From JAZDCZ01 sp046757925 (GTDB lineage Bacteria; Gemmatimonadota; Gemmatimonadetes; Gemmatimonadales; GWC2-71-9): a stretch of 64,000 bases of DNA. The notes below the pieces were generated by a model. It had not been told where the DNA came from. It did no database searches and saw nothing but the letters and a program-made list of their open reading frames with translations. Shown here in pieces: positions 23,738 to 32,042 of this stretch. Location of the stretch: the NCBI GenBank assembly GCA_046757925.1, contig JBHHZE010000001.1, positions 62,001 through 126,000 on the forward strand, in the 5' to 3' direction. Numbering within the stretch: position 1 is the stretch's first letter; the number at the start of each line of letters is the position of its first letter. Made by a program: the position numbers and the translations under genes.

Positions 23738-25170
23738 GCCTGAACGACCTGTGGAGTTAGCCGACTCATGCCCGCACCGACCGCCAGTGTTATCGCGGTT
23801 CCGAGCGGCACGTACCACGGCCATGCGAGATCGGCGAATGCCAGGGGTTTGGCAAACACGACCACCAGCATGGTCACGGTCGCGACTGCGATGGCTACGA
23901 TGGCATGAAGTTGTCGGGCGCCCCTCACAAGGCCGCCCAATATGTAGGTCCCCAGCAGTGCACCGTAGGTGATTGACGCAATCGACAGTGCGAGTACCAC
24001 GACCGGTTGATCGGTGGATCGGAACGAGAGCGCCCCGGTTGCCAACACCGCTGCCCACAGGACTGTGGCCCAGCGACCGACCTTGAGCAGATGTTTGGGA
24101 TCCTTGCTGCCGGCGATCGGTGCGTAGAAGTCGTGGGTCGCCGCCGATGCGAGGGCGTTCAGAGATGAACTGACGGTACTCATGGCCGCAGCGAGCAGAC
24201 CAGCGACCACGAGGCCCGTGAGCCCCACGGGCAGGTGCTGGACCACGAATGTGGGAAAGATCTGATCGCTCGTAATCGCACCGTCGTCGGCGCCGGCAGC
24301 CCAGAGGAAGGTTCCAACCAGCAGGAATACGGCGAATTGCACAATCACGAGAATGCCGGACCCGACCAGCGCTTTCCTTGCATCTCCCAGACTGCGAGTT
24401 GCCAGCAACCGTTGCACGATGAGGTGATCCGTGCCGTGAGAGGCGGCTGAGAGCAAGGCACCGCCGAGCACCCCCCCAGCCAGCGTGTACGTGGCCGAGA
24501 ACGACCAGGTCAAGTTGATGGCGCGCAGCTTCCCTTCGGGTGCCGCTGATTGCAGCACGGTCTCGATGCCGCCCGCCATGTTGGCAGCCACCAGTATCGT
24601 CGCTACTCCGGCGATGCTATAGACTGCCATTTGGATCACATCTACCCATACGACTGCCTTGATGCCGCCGGCCCAGGTATAGGCGAGCGTAGCGCCTACC
24701 ACTACCAGGACGCTGACCGGTATCGACCAACCTGTCACGATTGCGAGGGGGATTGCGGTGGCAAATACGCGCACGCTGTCTCCCAGTGCACGAATCGACA
24801 TGAAGACGGCCGAGGCGGTCTTACGGGTGGTGAGGCCAAAGCGGGTTTGGAGTCGCTCGTAGGCGGTTTGTTGTTCGCCGCGGAAATAACCCGGGAGGAG
24901 CCACAGCGCCACCCCCATCCGGCCGATGAGATATCCCAGAGGCAGCTGCAAGAACGTGAGATCGCCGCGGGCCCCGACCCCCGGTATGGAAATCACGGTC
25001 AGCGCCGACGTTTCGGTGGCCACTATCGATAGCATGACCGCCCACCACGGAAGACTGTGCCCTCCCAGAAAATAGTCGCTCGTGCCGGCTTGCCGGCGAG
25101 CGAAATATCCCCCGATCGCAACGATAACGGCGAAGTACACCGCCATGACCGCAAAGTCGACAGCTGTCAC
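23734..25170 (-). CDS. Sodium:solute symporter (SSS/SLC5 family)
   Basis: About 478 residues with some 13 predicted membrane helices. I prefer GTG 25170 because the longer TTG reading to 25194 begins inside a hairpin. Family signatures are GTSDYFLGGHSLPWW near the N-terminus, TWAGGIKAVVWVDVIQM in the middle and the AAMSTVSSSLNALASAATHDF segment. It takes up an organic solute with sodium. The coupled BadF-family kinase and the nearby peptidoglycan hydrolases suggest an amino sugar such as MurNAc, GlcNAc or the anhydro form, but the substrate cannot be read from the sequence. Confidence 0.9.
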   Translation of the reverse strand: MTAVDFAVMAVYFAVIVAIGGYFARRQAGTSDYFLGGHSLPWWAVMLSIVATETSALTVISIPGVGARGDLTFLQLPLGYLIGRMGVALWLLPGYFRGEQQTAYERLQTRFGLTTRKTASAVFMSIRALGDSVRVFATAIPLAIVTGWSIPVSVLVVVGATLAYTWAGGIKAVVWVDVIQMAVYSIAGVATILVAANMAGGIETVLQSAAPEGKLRAINLTWSFSATYTLAGGVLGGALLSAASHGTDHLIVQRLLATRSLGDARKALVGSGILVIVQFAVFLLVGTFLWAAGADDGAITSDQIFPTFVVQHLPVGLTGLVVAGLLAAAMSTVSSSLNALASAATHDFYAPIAGSKDPKHLLKVGRWATVLWAAVLATGALSFRSTDQPVVVLALSIASITYGALLGTYILGGLVRGARQLHAIVAIAVATVTMLVVVFAKPLAFADLAWPWYVPLGTAITLAVGAGMSRLTPQVVQA

Positions 25171-25192
25171 GGACTTGGAACGCGTATGCAGC

Positions 25193-25224
25193 AAGAGGGC
25201 CCGCTCCTTGCTGCGGGCCCTCTT
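25193..25224 (-). terminator. Perfect 12-bp hairpin between erpA and the symporter gene
   Basis: AAGAGGGCCCGC (25193-25204) pairs with GCGGGCCCTCTT (25213-25224) around an eight-base loop, 29 bases past the erpA stop. The only U-run is the UCUU in the stem, so termination strength is uncertain. It may instead be a processing or attenuation element in front of the symporter gene. Confidence 0.55.
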
Positions 25225-25252
25225 CCGGTATCCCGATTACACCTAAACAATG

Positions 25253-25615
25253 TCAGGCGGAGAACGATTCACCGCATCCGCATCCGCCGGTGGCGTTCGG
25301 ATTGTTGAACGTGAAGCCGGATTGTTGCATGGTGGAAACGAAGTCGATCTGGGTTCCCTGAAGGTACTGGCCGCTGAACGCGTCAACAAAGATCCTCAGA
25401 TCGTCCTGCTCGATAATCAAGTCGTCGTCGAGTGGACGTTCCTCGATATTAAGTCCGTATTTGAAGCCGGAGCACCCACCCGGCAGGACCGATACTCGAA
25501 GCCCTGCGGTTTCGGCCGGCACCTCCTCTTGCTCTATGAACTTCCTGACCTGCTCGACAGCGCTCGCCGTCAGGCTGAGGTTGACGGTGGTTTCAGGTCG
25601 TTGGGTCGTACTCAT
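25253..25615 (-). CDS. erpA: HesB/IscA-family iron-sulfur cluster insertion protein
   Basis: A 120-residue A-type carrier from ATG 25615, with GGAGG seven bases upstream. The three conserved cysteines are in GGCSGFKYG and the C-terminal GGCGCGESF. It accepts Fe-S clusters from the ISC or SUF machinery and passes them to apoproteins in the cytoplasm. ErpA and IscA are not separable with certainty; the ESFS-type ending favours ErpA. It has its own strong promoter with a palindrome beside it and stands between two salvage genes without functional link. Confidence 0.92.
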   Translation of the reverse strand: MSTTQRPETTVNLSLTASAVEQVRKFIEQEEVPAETAGLRVSVLPGGCSGFKYGLNIEERPLDDDLIIEQDDLRIFVDAFSGQYLQGTQIDFVSTMQQSGFTFNNPNATGGCGCGESFSA

Positions 25616-25640
25616 CGGCACACCTCCGGTTGGACCTCAC

Positions 25641-25669
25641 AACTTAGAACGTCGCCCCTGGACTGTCAA
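25641..25669 (-). promoter_or_regulatory. Sigma70-type promoter of erpA
   Basis: On the minus strand TTGACA (25669-25664), a 17-base spacer and TAAGTT (25646-25641). The predicted start near 25634 leaves a leader of about 19 bases that carries the GGAGG site. The -35 is a perfect consensus, one of the best in the window. Confidence 0.75.
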
Positions 25670-25670
25670 C

Positions 25671-25711
25671 GTTACCGGCCGGTAACCTGTTGTGTGACAG
25701 AGTGTTACCGG
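25671..25711. promoter_or_regulatory. Palindrome GTTACCGGCCGGTAAC with a third half-site, upstream of the erpA -35
   Basis: A perfect 16-base palindrome (25671-25686) touches the -35 box, and GTTACCGG recurs at 25704-25711, 33 bases from the first half-site, about three helical turns. This phasing is typical of a dimeric regulator binding in tandem. An iron- or Fe-S-responsive factor is the natural guess, but no known consensus is matched. Confidence 0.55.
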
Positions 25712-25736
25712 ATTCTACCTCGGATCGCTAACGGTT

Positions 25737-26897
25737 TTAGTGGTTGCGCTCAGCCAGAGCTTTGAGCACTGCATCGGCTACAAGCGGACGGATCTGGCGG
25801 ATCTGGTTGTTCTCGCGCGTGGGATGCACGCGGTTGGTGAGCAGGATAATGAACAACTCCCGGTCCGGATCGATCCACATGCTCGTGCCGGTAAAACCGG
25901 TGTGACCGAAGCTCGAGCGTGGCATCAGACTCCCAGCCGAGCTTCCCGTCTTCGAGGGAGTGTCCCAACCGAGTGCCCGGGTGGAACCTTTGGGTCCTGG
26001 CTGACGAGCCACGAACTCCCTAACAATCTCTGCCGGCAGGTGGGGATTGCTGGTCGTGGGATGCCGGCCGTGGTAGGAGTCGAGTAGCCAGAAGGCGAAT
26101 TTGGCGAGGTCCGGCCCGGTGGAGAAGAGTCCCGCGTGGCCGGCTACCCCTCCCAGCCGGGCGGCGTTCTCGTCGTGGACCTCGCCCCGGAGCACGTGCC
26201 CCCGCCAGGGATCAGCCTCCGTCGGAGCGATCCGGCGTCGGAGCCCAGCTGGCGGTCGGAACCTGGTCTGGGCCATCTGCAATGGGACGAACACCGCCCG
26301 GTCGAGATACCGATCCAGAGTCATATGCGTGATTCGTTCCACTACCATCCCCAGAATGATCGCTCCTATGTCGGAGTACTTGAAGACATCGCCCGGATTG
26401 TGTTCGAGCGGTGTAGCGATAATCGAATCCCGCGCGTCCGGCGCGTTGGATGTTTCCTGATAGAACGGTCTCCAGGCCGGTAATCCCGAAGTGTGGGTGA
26501 GGAGATGGCGGACCGACACCTTGTCCTTTGCAGGGCCGTGGAATTCAGGCAAGTACCGTGAAACCGGCGCGTCGAGGTCGATACTGTCATGTGCCACGAG
26601 CAACATGACGGCAGTGGTGAGTCCGACGACTTTGGTGAGACTCGCCAGGTCATAAATAGTGCTGTCTGTCACGGGTGTCGGATCGTTATCACCGAAGTGT
26701 CCCGTTCCCCGGCTGTACACGATCTTGCCGCCCAGTCCCACTACCAGAACTGCACCGGGAAAGGCGTGTTCCCGGACGGCCTGGGCAAGCACGCGTTCCA
26801 CTCCCTGCCAGCGGTCGTCCGGTTGCTCGAGGTTCTGGCTCACCAGCACTGAAGGTGCGAGCAGCATGAGAACCGTCGCGCAGGTGGTCCGGGTCAT
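25737..26897 (-). CDS. Secreted serine hydrolase of the beta-lactamase/AmpC-type family (YbbE/AmiE-like)
   Basis: A 386-residue protein with a signal peptide (hydrophobic to about residue 20, ending VLVSQ) and the class C-like catalytic set: SLTK (S86, K89), YSD (Y174) and HTGFTG near residue 330. Start ATG overlaps the stop of the upstream NagZ-like gene by four bases. Known: in Bacillus subtilis a protein of this family (AmiE, formerly YbbE) is encoded with NagZ and NamZ and removes peptide from muropeptides. Inference: the same amidase or esterase role in wall turnover here; true beta-lactamase activity is less likely. Confidence 0.85.
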   Translation of the reverse strand: MTRTTCATVLMLLAPSVLVSQNLEQPDDRWQGVERVLAQAVREHAFPGAVLVVGLGGKIVYSRGTGHFGDNDPTPVTDSTIYDLASLTKVVGLTTAVMLLVAHDSIDLDAPVSRYLPEFHGPAKDKVSVRHLLTHTSGLPAWRPFYQETSNAPDARDSIIATPLEHNPGDVFKYSDIGAIILGMVVERITHMTLDRYLDRAVFVPLQMAQTRFRPPAGLRRRIAPTEADPWRGHVLRGEVHDENAARLGGVAGHAGLFSTGPDLAKFAFWLLDSYHGRHPTTSNPHLPAEIVREFVARQPGPKGSTRALGWDTPSKTGSSAGSLMPRSSFGHTGFTGTSMWIDPDRELFIILLTNRVHPTRENNQIRQIRPLVADAVLKALAERNH

Positions 26898-28672
26898 TGG
26901 TGTCTCAGGCCGATTCCGAACCCTCGCGGATAGTCGTCCGACAAGGTGATCGGCAGGTGGCCGGAAATCGGCGCCCCACCGGCGATGGCCCTTCCGGATG
27001 CCCGTTCGGTGGCGGGAAAATCACTCCACGCTATGAGATACGGACCGGAGAAGTCGGGAATCTGGTTGAGCAGGTAAGGGCTACCCAGTGACAGTAACAG
27101 CGCGGGTTTTCGTTTGTCGGTGGTAAGTATGAGTGTTGCAAGCGAGTCCGGCATTTGCACGTGGCCGCGACCCGCAATGAATCGTACACTGGTGGCGAAG
27201 ATGGTTCGAGGGTTGTCCGCGATGATCACGCGGGCCGAGTCGTACGAGAGTGGCCCGGACTGAGGGTACAGTCTGAAAGCGTTGACCGTGTCGCCGAAGC
27301 TGCGGAGTTCTCGGATGAGTTCGTTGCCGACCGTGAGATTGGTTTCCTCCGCGTACAGAATAACCGCGGTGCGTTGCCGGTTGTCGCGGAATTGCTCGAT
27401 CCCGTTGTCGCGAACAAGCGTGAGAGCTCTTGCTGCGATGTCGTCGGCGGATTCCTGAAACTCCCGTCTGCCGATGACTGTGGGGATGCGGTCCAAGGCT
27501 ACCGTCCGGGCCCGGAAGAGCCCTGCGTCGATCTTGAGTTGGAGTATCCGGCGCACAGACCCATCCAGCCGTTCCATGGTGATTCGGCCCGAGTCGAGCG
27601 CCTGCAACATGGCTTCCACCGCTACTCGTGGATCAGGGGGGATCAATAGGAGGTCACTCCCGGCGAGGAACGCCTTTACCACCGTTTCGCCCGGTCCGTA
27701 TTTGCTTACGATTGCACCCATTGTGAGTGCATCGGTAACCACCAGTCCTCGAAAGCCGAGCGAGTCACGCAGCATCCCCCCCATGATTCTCGGTGACATG
27801 GTTGCCGGTGGTGGATCGTCTCCATCGATGCATGGCATCGCCAGGTGCGCGGTCATTACAGCCGTCACGCCCGCCGCGATGGCTGCACGGAAGGGGATGA
27901 GTTCCAGTGTATCCAGGCGAGTCCAGCAGGCACTAACTACAGGCATCCCGATGTGCGAGTCGGTTCCAGTGTCGCCATGACCCGGGAAGTGCTTGGCAGT
28001 GGTATAAAGTCCGTTGTCGGCCGCACCCCGGATGTATGTCGTAATCAAGTTCGCGACGGATCGCGGATCCTCGCCGAAGGAACGCGTGTTGATTATCGGA
28101 TTGTCGGGATTGTTGTTGACGTCGGAGACGGGAGAGAAGGTCATGTGTATCCCGGCAGCGCGGGCTTCCAGGGCGGTGACCCGGCCCAACTCGTAGGCGT
28201 CGTCGGGATTCCCGGTGGCTCCGATAGCCATCGGCATGGGAAACGAAGTGCCTCCCACCAGTCGCATTCCCGATCCCCATTCCATGTCTGCCGCAACCAG
28301 CAGCGGAAGGTGCGACCGTCGCTGCAGCTCGTTCAGCTTGCTGGCGGCGTCCAGGGGAGATCCGATTGATATGATGATGCCTCCCACTTCGAGCGAGTCC
28401 ACCCATCCAAGCGCGGTCTCGAATTCTTCCGAGTCGAAGGCGGTGTAGTTCCCTAGCAGCCATGGCATTACCAACTGCGCTACCTTTTGCCTGGTCGTGA
28501 GAGTCCCAAGGAGAGAATCCGCGGTTAGCTTTATCGCGGGAGGTGGAACGACGACGCCGGGAACGTCGACGGTCGGAGTCGGCACGAGCGCAGGTGGTTC
28601 GACTGCTTGGTGAGTACATGCGGTTCCCAATCCCACGAGACCCAGGAATACGATTGCTGACATATGGCGCAT
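26894..28672 (-). CDS. nagZ: Glycoside hydrolase family 3, NagZ-like beta-N-acetylglucosaminidase (lipoprotein)
   Basis: A 592-residue protein. The signal carries a lipobox (LGTAC, Cys about 19), so it is anchored outside the cytoplasm, as in Gram-positive NagZ and unlike the cytoplasmic enterobacterial enzyme. The N-terminal barrel has KHFPGHGDTGTDSH at 227-240, containing the Asp-His catalytic dyad (D238, H240) known from this subgroup, and the nucleophile in VVTDALTMGAI. A C-terminal domain of about 200 residues resembles the second GH3 domain. It should remove non-reducing GlcNAc from muropeptides. Start choice ATG 28672 or 28663; the first keeps basic residues in the signal. Confidence 0.92.
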   Translation of the reverse strand: MRHMSAIVFLGLVGLGTACTHQAVEPPALVPTPTVDVPGVVVPPPAIKLTADSLLGTLTTRQKVAQLVMPWLLGNYTAFDSEEFETALGWVDSLEVGGIIISIGSPLDAASKLNELQRRSHLPLLVAADMEWGSGMRLVGGTSFPMPMAIGATGNPDDAYELGRVTALEARAAGIHMTFSPVSDVNNNPDNPIINTRSFGEDPRSVANLITTYIRGAADNGLYTTAKHFPGHGDTGTDSHIGMPVVSACWTRLDTLELIPFRAAIAAGVTAVMTAHLAMPCIDGDDPPPATMSPRIMGGMLRDSLGFRGLVVTDALTMGAIVSKYGPGETVVKAFLAGSDLLLIPPDPRVAVEAMLQALDSGRITMERLDGSVRRILQLKIDAGLFRARTVALDRIPTVIGRREFQESADDIAARALTLVRDNGIEQFRDNRQRTAVILYAEETNLTVGNELIRELRSFGDTVNAFRLYPQSGPLSYDSARVIIADNPRTIFATSVRFIAGRGHVQMPDSLATLILTTDKRKPALLLSLGSPYLLNQIPDFSGPYLIAWSDFPATERASGRAIAGGAPISGHLPITLSDDYPRGFGIGLRHQ

Positions 28673-29884
28673 AGATATGAGTCCTTGTTGCTAGCTTCCT
28701 GCCTGCTCTTCGGGTGCCGAGCGTCGCAGCGTCCAGCGGCTACGGTAGTGCGTCCCGGCATAGATGTCTTGCTGGCGGATTCGGCCCATCTGATCGCCGG
28801 GCGCCGCGTCGGAATAATCACCAATCAGACTGGCATCGACCGGGATGGTGTAAGTGATGTCGCCCGCCTGCTCGACGCCAGTGTCAAACTTACCGCGATC
28901 TTCAGTCCGGAGCACGGGTTTCGCGGTACGCTCGACAAAGAAGGTATCGGCAACTCGACGGATTCTGCTACCGGGCTCCCGATCTACAGCTTGTACGGCG
29001 AACACCGGAAACCGACTCCGGAGATGCTCAACTCGATAGACGTTCTCTTGATCGATCTACAAGACATCGGCGCGCGGCCTTTCACATATATCTCTACGGC
29101 TTTGCTCGCGATGCGATCCGCGGCGGATGCCGACATGCCCGTGATAGTACTCGATCGTCCGAACCCGATTGGCGGGGAAATCGTCCAGGGTCCAGTGCTC
29201 GGCCGTGAGTTTGCATCGTTTGTGGGCATGCTTCCCGTCGCCCTACGCCATGGCATGACGGTGGGCGAACTCGCCTTGCTGGGCAACGACGAACTCACGA
29301 TCGGCGCCCGATTGACAGTGGTGCCAGCGGCCGGATGGCGGAGAAGCGAGTGGTTCGATGATACCGGGCTGCCGTGGGTCAAGCCATCGCCGAACATGCC
29401 GGACTTGGAGAGTGCGACGCACTATCCTGGCATCGTGCTCTTCGAGGGTACCAATCTCTCGGTGGGGCGGGGGACGCCCGTAGCGTTTCAGTTGGTGGGA
29501 GCTCCGTGGCTGGATCCTGCCGCACTCATCCGGCGGCTGAACAGTGAGCCCGGCGTTGAGTTCTCGGACACAGTGGTGGTCCCACGTGTTCCAGGGGACG
29601 GCAAGTATCCCGACCGCCCGGTCCGGTCTGTGAGGTTGCGTGTGGCCGATCGGAGCCGTTATGATCCGATTCGCCTCGCGCTCCGTATGATGGTTCTCTT
29701 GACTGAGTCCTACCCCGACTCGTTCCGCATTACCAACGAGGCCTACTTCGATGCCCGGAGCGGTTCCGACTCCCTGCGACTCGGTCTCGAGCGGGGGACG
29801 TCCTGGGAGGAGATATACCGGTCGTGGCAGGACTCCCGGGAGCAATTCGCCAAGAGGCGAAAGCCCTACCTCATCTATCCTTGA
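28664..29884 (+). CDS. namZ: NamZ-like exo-beta-N-acetylmuramidase (DUF1343, GH171), lipoprotein
   Basis: A 406-residue protein with a short lipoprotein signal (LLFGC, Cys about 18). The DUF1343 core begins GIDVLLADS and includes GRRVGIITNQTGID, FSPEHGFRG, DLQDIGARPFTYIST, DRPNPIGG, KPSPNMP and EGTNLSVGRGT. Known: NamZ of Bacillus subtilis and Tannerella removes terminal MurNAc from peptidoglycan fragments and works with NagZ and a serine amidase, here the two divergent neighbours. The ATG at 28664 directly abuts an ATG of nagZ on the other strand at the sequence CATATG, leaving no spacer for promoters. A TACGAT lies nine bases upstream of the start. Confidence 0.9.
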   Translation: MAHRYESLLLASCLLFGCRASQRPAATVVRPGIDVLLADSAHLIAGRRVGIITNQTGIDRDGVSDVARLLDASVKLTAIFSPEHGFRGTLDKEGIGNSTDSATGLPIYSLYGEHRKPTPEMLNSIDVLLIDLQDIGARPFTYISTALLAMRSAADADMPVIVLDRPNPIGGEIVQGPVLGREFASFVGMLPVALRHGMTVGELALLGNDELTIGARLTVVPAAGWRRSEWFDDTGLPWVKPSPNMPDLESATHYPGIVLFEGTNLSVGRGTPVAFQLVGAPWLDPAALIRRLNSEPGVEFSDTVVVPRVPGDGKYPDRPVRSVRLRVADRSRYDPIRLALRMMVLLTESYPDSFRITNEAYFDARSGSDSLRLGLERGTSWEEIYRSWQDSREQFAKRRKPYLIYP

Positions 29885-29971
29885 GCGGGTGAGGGAGAAA
29901 GGGGTTCGGCCACGACCTATCCCTCTTCGATGGGGTGCCGGGAGCGTTTGGTGGCTGCGGGGAGGTCGAGA

Positions 29972-30000
29972 TTGCCGCAGTGCCAAGTCTCAATTATAGT
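29972..30000 (+). promoter_or_regulatory. Promoter of the inositol-lipid operon
   Basis: TTGCCG (29972-29977), 17-base spacer, TATAGT (29995-30000). Predicted start near 30007, giving a 16-base leader with a weak GAGAG site before ATG 30023. The spacer from 29885 holds nothing else clear. Confidence 0.65.
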
Positions 30001-30022
30001 TAGCCGTTTCCCACGAGAGTAA

Positions 30023-30727
30023 ATGTTGCTGATACCCAGTTTCTTGCGAAAGGGCTTTGAGGCCCTGTTGAGCCCGCTCGTTGATTGGCTCATCGCCAAA
30101 CAAGTGCATCCAAATGTACTTACGACTCTGGGTACGGTCGTCTTGCTGGCAGCGTCGGTGGCCTTTGGAGTTGGGTTCGTAAGACTCGGGGGCCTGCTGC
30201 TGTTGCTCAGTGGCGTCTTTGACATGCTGGACGGACGCGTGGCGCGCGGCGGAGATGTGGCAACCAAGTTCGGCGCGTTCTACGATTCGACGTTGGATCG
30301 AGTGGGGGACGCATCGCTGTATGGGGGTATAGCGCTCTACTTCATCCACGGGCCCGTTCCCGCTTGGTTACAGGTACCTGGTGCGGCAGTGGGCATGGTG
30401 GCCTTGGCGGCAGCCCTAATAGTGTCTTATGCCCGAGCCCGGGCTGAGGGTCTGGGATTGGAGTGTAAGGTCGGCATTGCCCAGCGTGCCGAGCGCATAT
30501 TGGTGCTGGGGGTGCCGTCTCTGTTTCTCGGAGCCGGGCCTCAGGGCATATTGCTGTTTTCGATAGTATTTCTGCTTGCGCTGATGGCGGTAGTCACCAT
30601 TGCTCAGCGCATGCGTCACGTTTACAGGACCACACGTCGATCAGGGCGGAAGACTCAGAGTCGCCGTGCCCCGCCTGCCCTGGCCGAGTTCACCGGGAAA
30701 GGAAGAAGTAGTGACCGATTCAACTAA
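30023..30727 (+). CDS. CDP-alcohol phosphatidyltransferase, probable phosphatidylinositol(-phosphate) synthase
   Basis: A 234-residue membrane enzyme with about five or six hydrophobic helices and the complete family motif FDMLDGRVAR-(8)-GAFYDSTLDRVGD, in which the Asp residues bind the metal and catalyse transfer. It moves a phosphatidyl group from CDP-diacylglycerol to an alcohol acceptor. The next gene, overlapping by 17 bases, makes inositol phosphate, so the acceptor is probably inositol 3-phosphate (actinobacterial and Bacteroidetes type) or inositol. The C-terminal 30 residues are basic and cytoplasmic. Confidence 0.88.
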   Translation: MLLIPSFLRKGFEALLSPLVDWLIAKQVHPNVLTTLGTVVLLAASVAFGVGFVRLGGLLLLLSGVFDMLDGRVARGGDVATKFGAFYDSTLDRVGDASLYGGIALYFIHGPVPAWLQVPGAAVGMVALAAALIVSYARARAEGLGLECKVGIAQRAERILVLGVPSLFLGAGPQGILLFSIVFLLALMAVVTIAQRMRHVYRTTRRSGRKTQSRRAPPALAEFTGKGRSSDRFN

Positions 30728-32042
30728 TAGATCTGTAGCACCGCCGGAAGGTAAGTTGGGAGTTCTCTTGGTGGGGCTTGGTGCGGTAGCCACCACATAT
30801 GTGGCGGGTGTCGAGAATTGTCGCAAGGGGTCGGGGAAGGCGGTGGGCTCGCTGGTTGAGATGGCCACTATCAGGTTGGGCAAACGCACCGAGGGAAGGG
30901 CCCCACGAATCCGCGAGTTCGTGCCGCTCAGTGGTTTGAACGATCTGGTTTTCGGGGCGTGGGACCCGATCCTGGACGACGCCTATGAGTCGGCGAAGGT
31001 GGCGGGCGTGCTGGATGCCGGTCACGTGGAGCCCATCGCAGACTTTCTGAAGGCCGTCAAGCCCATGCCGGCCGTGTTCGATCAGAACTACGTGAAGCGA
31101 CTCTCGGGCTCGAACGTGAAGCAGGGTAAGAACAAGAGGGAACTGGCCGAGCAGATTCGCGAAGACATACGGTCGTTCAAGGAGAACAACGGGTGTAGCC
31201 GATTAGTCGTGGTCTGGTGTGCTTCGACGGAAGTGTTCATACGGCAGGGGCCCGCACATCAATCGTTGGCGGCGTTCGAGAAGGCAATGCAAGACGAGGA
31301 TCCATCGATCGCTCCTTCCATGCTGTATGCGTGGGCCAGCCTCATGGAAAACGTACCGTTTGCCAATGGCGCACCCAACTTGTGCGTGGACACACCCGCA
31401 CTCCAGCAACTCGCCGACGATCGGGGCGTGCCGATTGCTGGCAAGGACTTCAAGACCGGTCAGACTATGGTAAAGACCGTGTTGTCGCCGATGTTCAAAG
31501 CCAGAATGCTCGGCCTCTCGGGTTGGTATTCGACGAACATTCTGGGTAATCGGGATGGTGAGGTTCTGGACGATCCCGAATCGTTCAAGACGAAGGAGGA
31601 ATCCAAACTTGGTGTCTTGGAGCACATCCTTCAACCAGAGACCTATCCGGACCTCTACAGCAAGATATACCACAAGGTCAGAATCAACTACTATCCGCCC
31701 CGGGGCGACAACAAGGAAGGTTGGGACAATATCGACTTCTTCGGCTGGCTCGAGTATCCCATGCAGATCAAGGTCGATTTTCTGTGCCGCGATTCGATCC
31801 TCGCTGCGCCCCTGGTGCACGACCTGTCGCTCTTCATGGATCTGGCACAGCGTGCGGGTCTGTCGGGCATTCAGGAGTGGCTGTCCTTCTATTTCAAGAG
31901 CCCGATGGCTGCGCCGGGGCTCATTGCAGAAAGCGATCTGTTTATTCAACACACGAAACTAAAGAACACGCTCCGCTGGCTGATGGGCGAGGAGCAGATT
32001 ACCCATCTCGGAGTGGAGTATTACGAGTACGAGAAGGCGTGA
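30711..32042 (+). CDS. ino1: Myo-inositol-1(3)-phosphate synthase
   Basis: About 443 residues from GTG 30711, behind AAGGAAGAAG and overlapping the end of the phosphatidyltransferase gene; a longer reading to 30600 lies inside that gene. The NAD-binding motif GLGAVATTYVAGV is near residue 17, and the C-terminal core SGWYSTNILGNRDGEVL and the Lys-rich active-site region near KVDFLCRDSILAAPLV are typical of MIPS. It isomerises glucose 6-phosphate to inositol 3-phosphate in the cytoplasm. Its stop overlaps the cupredoxin start (GTGA). Confidence 0.95.
   Translation: MTDSTNRSVAPPEGKLGVLLVGLGAVATTYVAGVENCRKGSGKAVGSLVEMATIRLGKRTEGRAPRIREFVPLSGLNDLVFGAWDPILDDAYESAKVAGVLDAGHVEPIADFLKAVKPMPAVFDQNYVKRLSGSNVKQGKNKRELAEQIREDIRSFKENNGCSRLVVVWCASTEVFIRQGPAHQSLAAFEKAMQDEDPSIAPSMLYAWASLMENVPFANGAPNLCVDTPALQQLADDRGVPIAGKDFKTGQTMVKTVLSPMFKARMLGLSGWYSTNILGNRDGEVLDDPESFKTKEESKLGVLEHILQPETYPDLYSKIYHKVRINYYPPRGDNKEGWDNIDFFGWLEYPMQIKVDFLCRDSILAAPLVHDLSLFMDLAQRAGLSGIQEWLSFYFKSPMAAPGLIAESDLFIQHTKLKNTLRWLMGEEQITHLGVEYYEYEKA

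Noticed and set aside
24550..25032. 160-codon plus-strand frame opposite the symporter gene
   Set aside because: Antisense shadow without motifs; the minus-strand membrane protein is clear.
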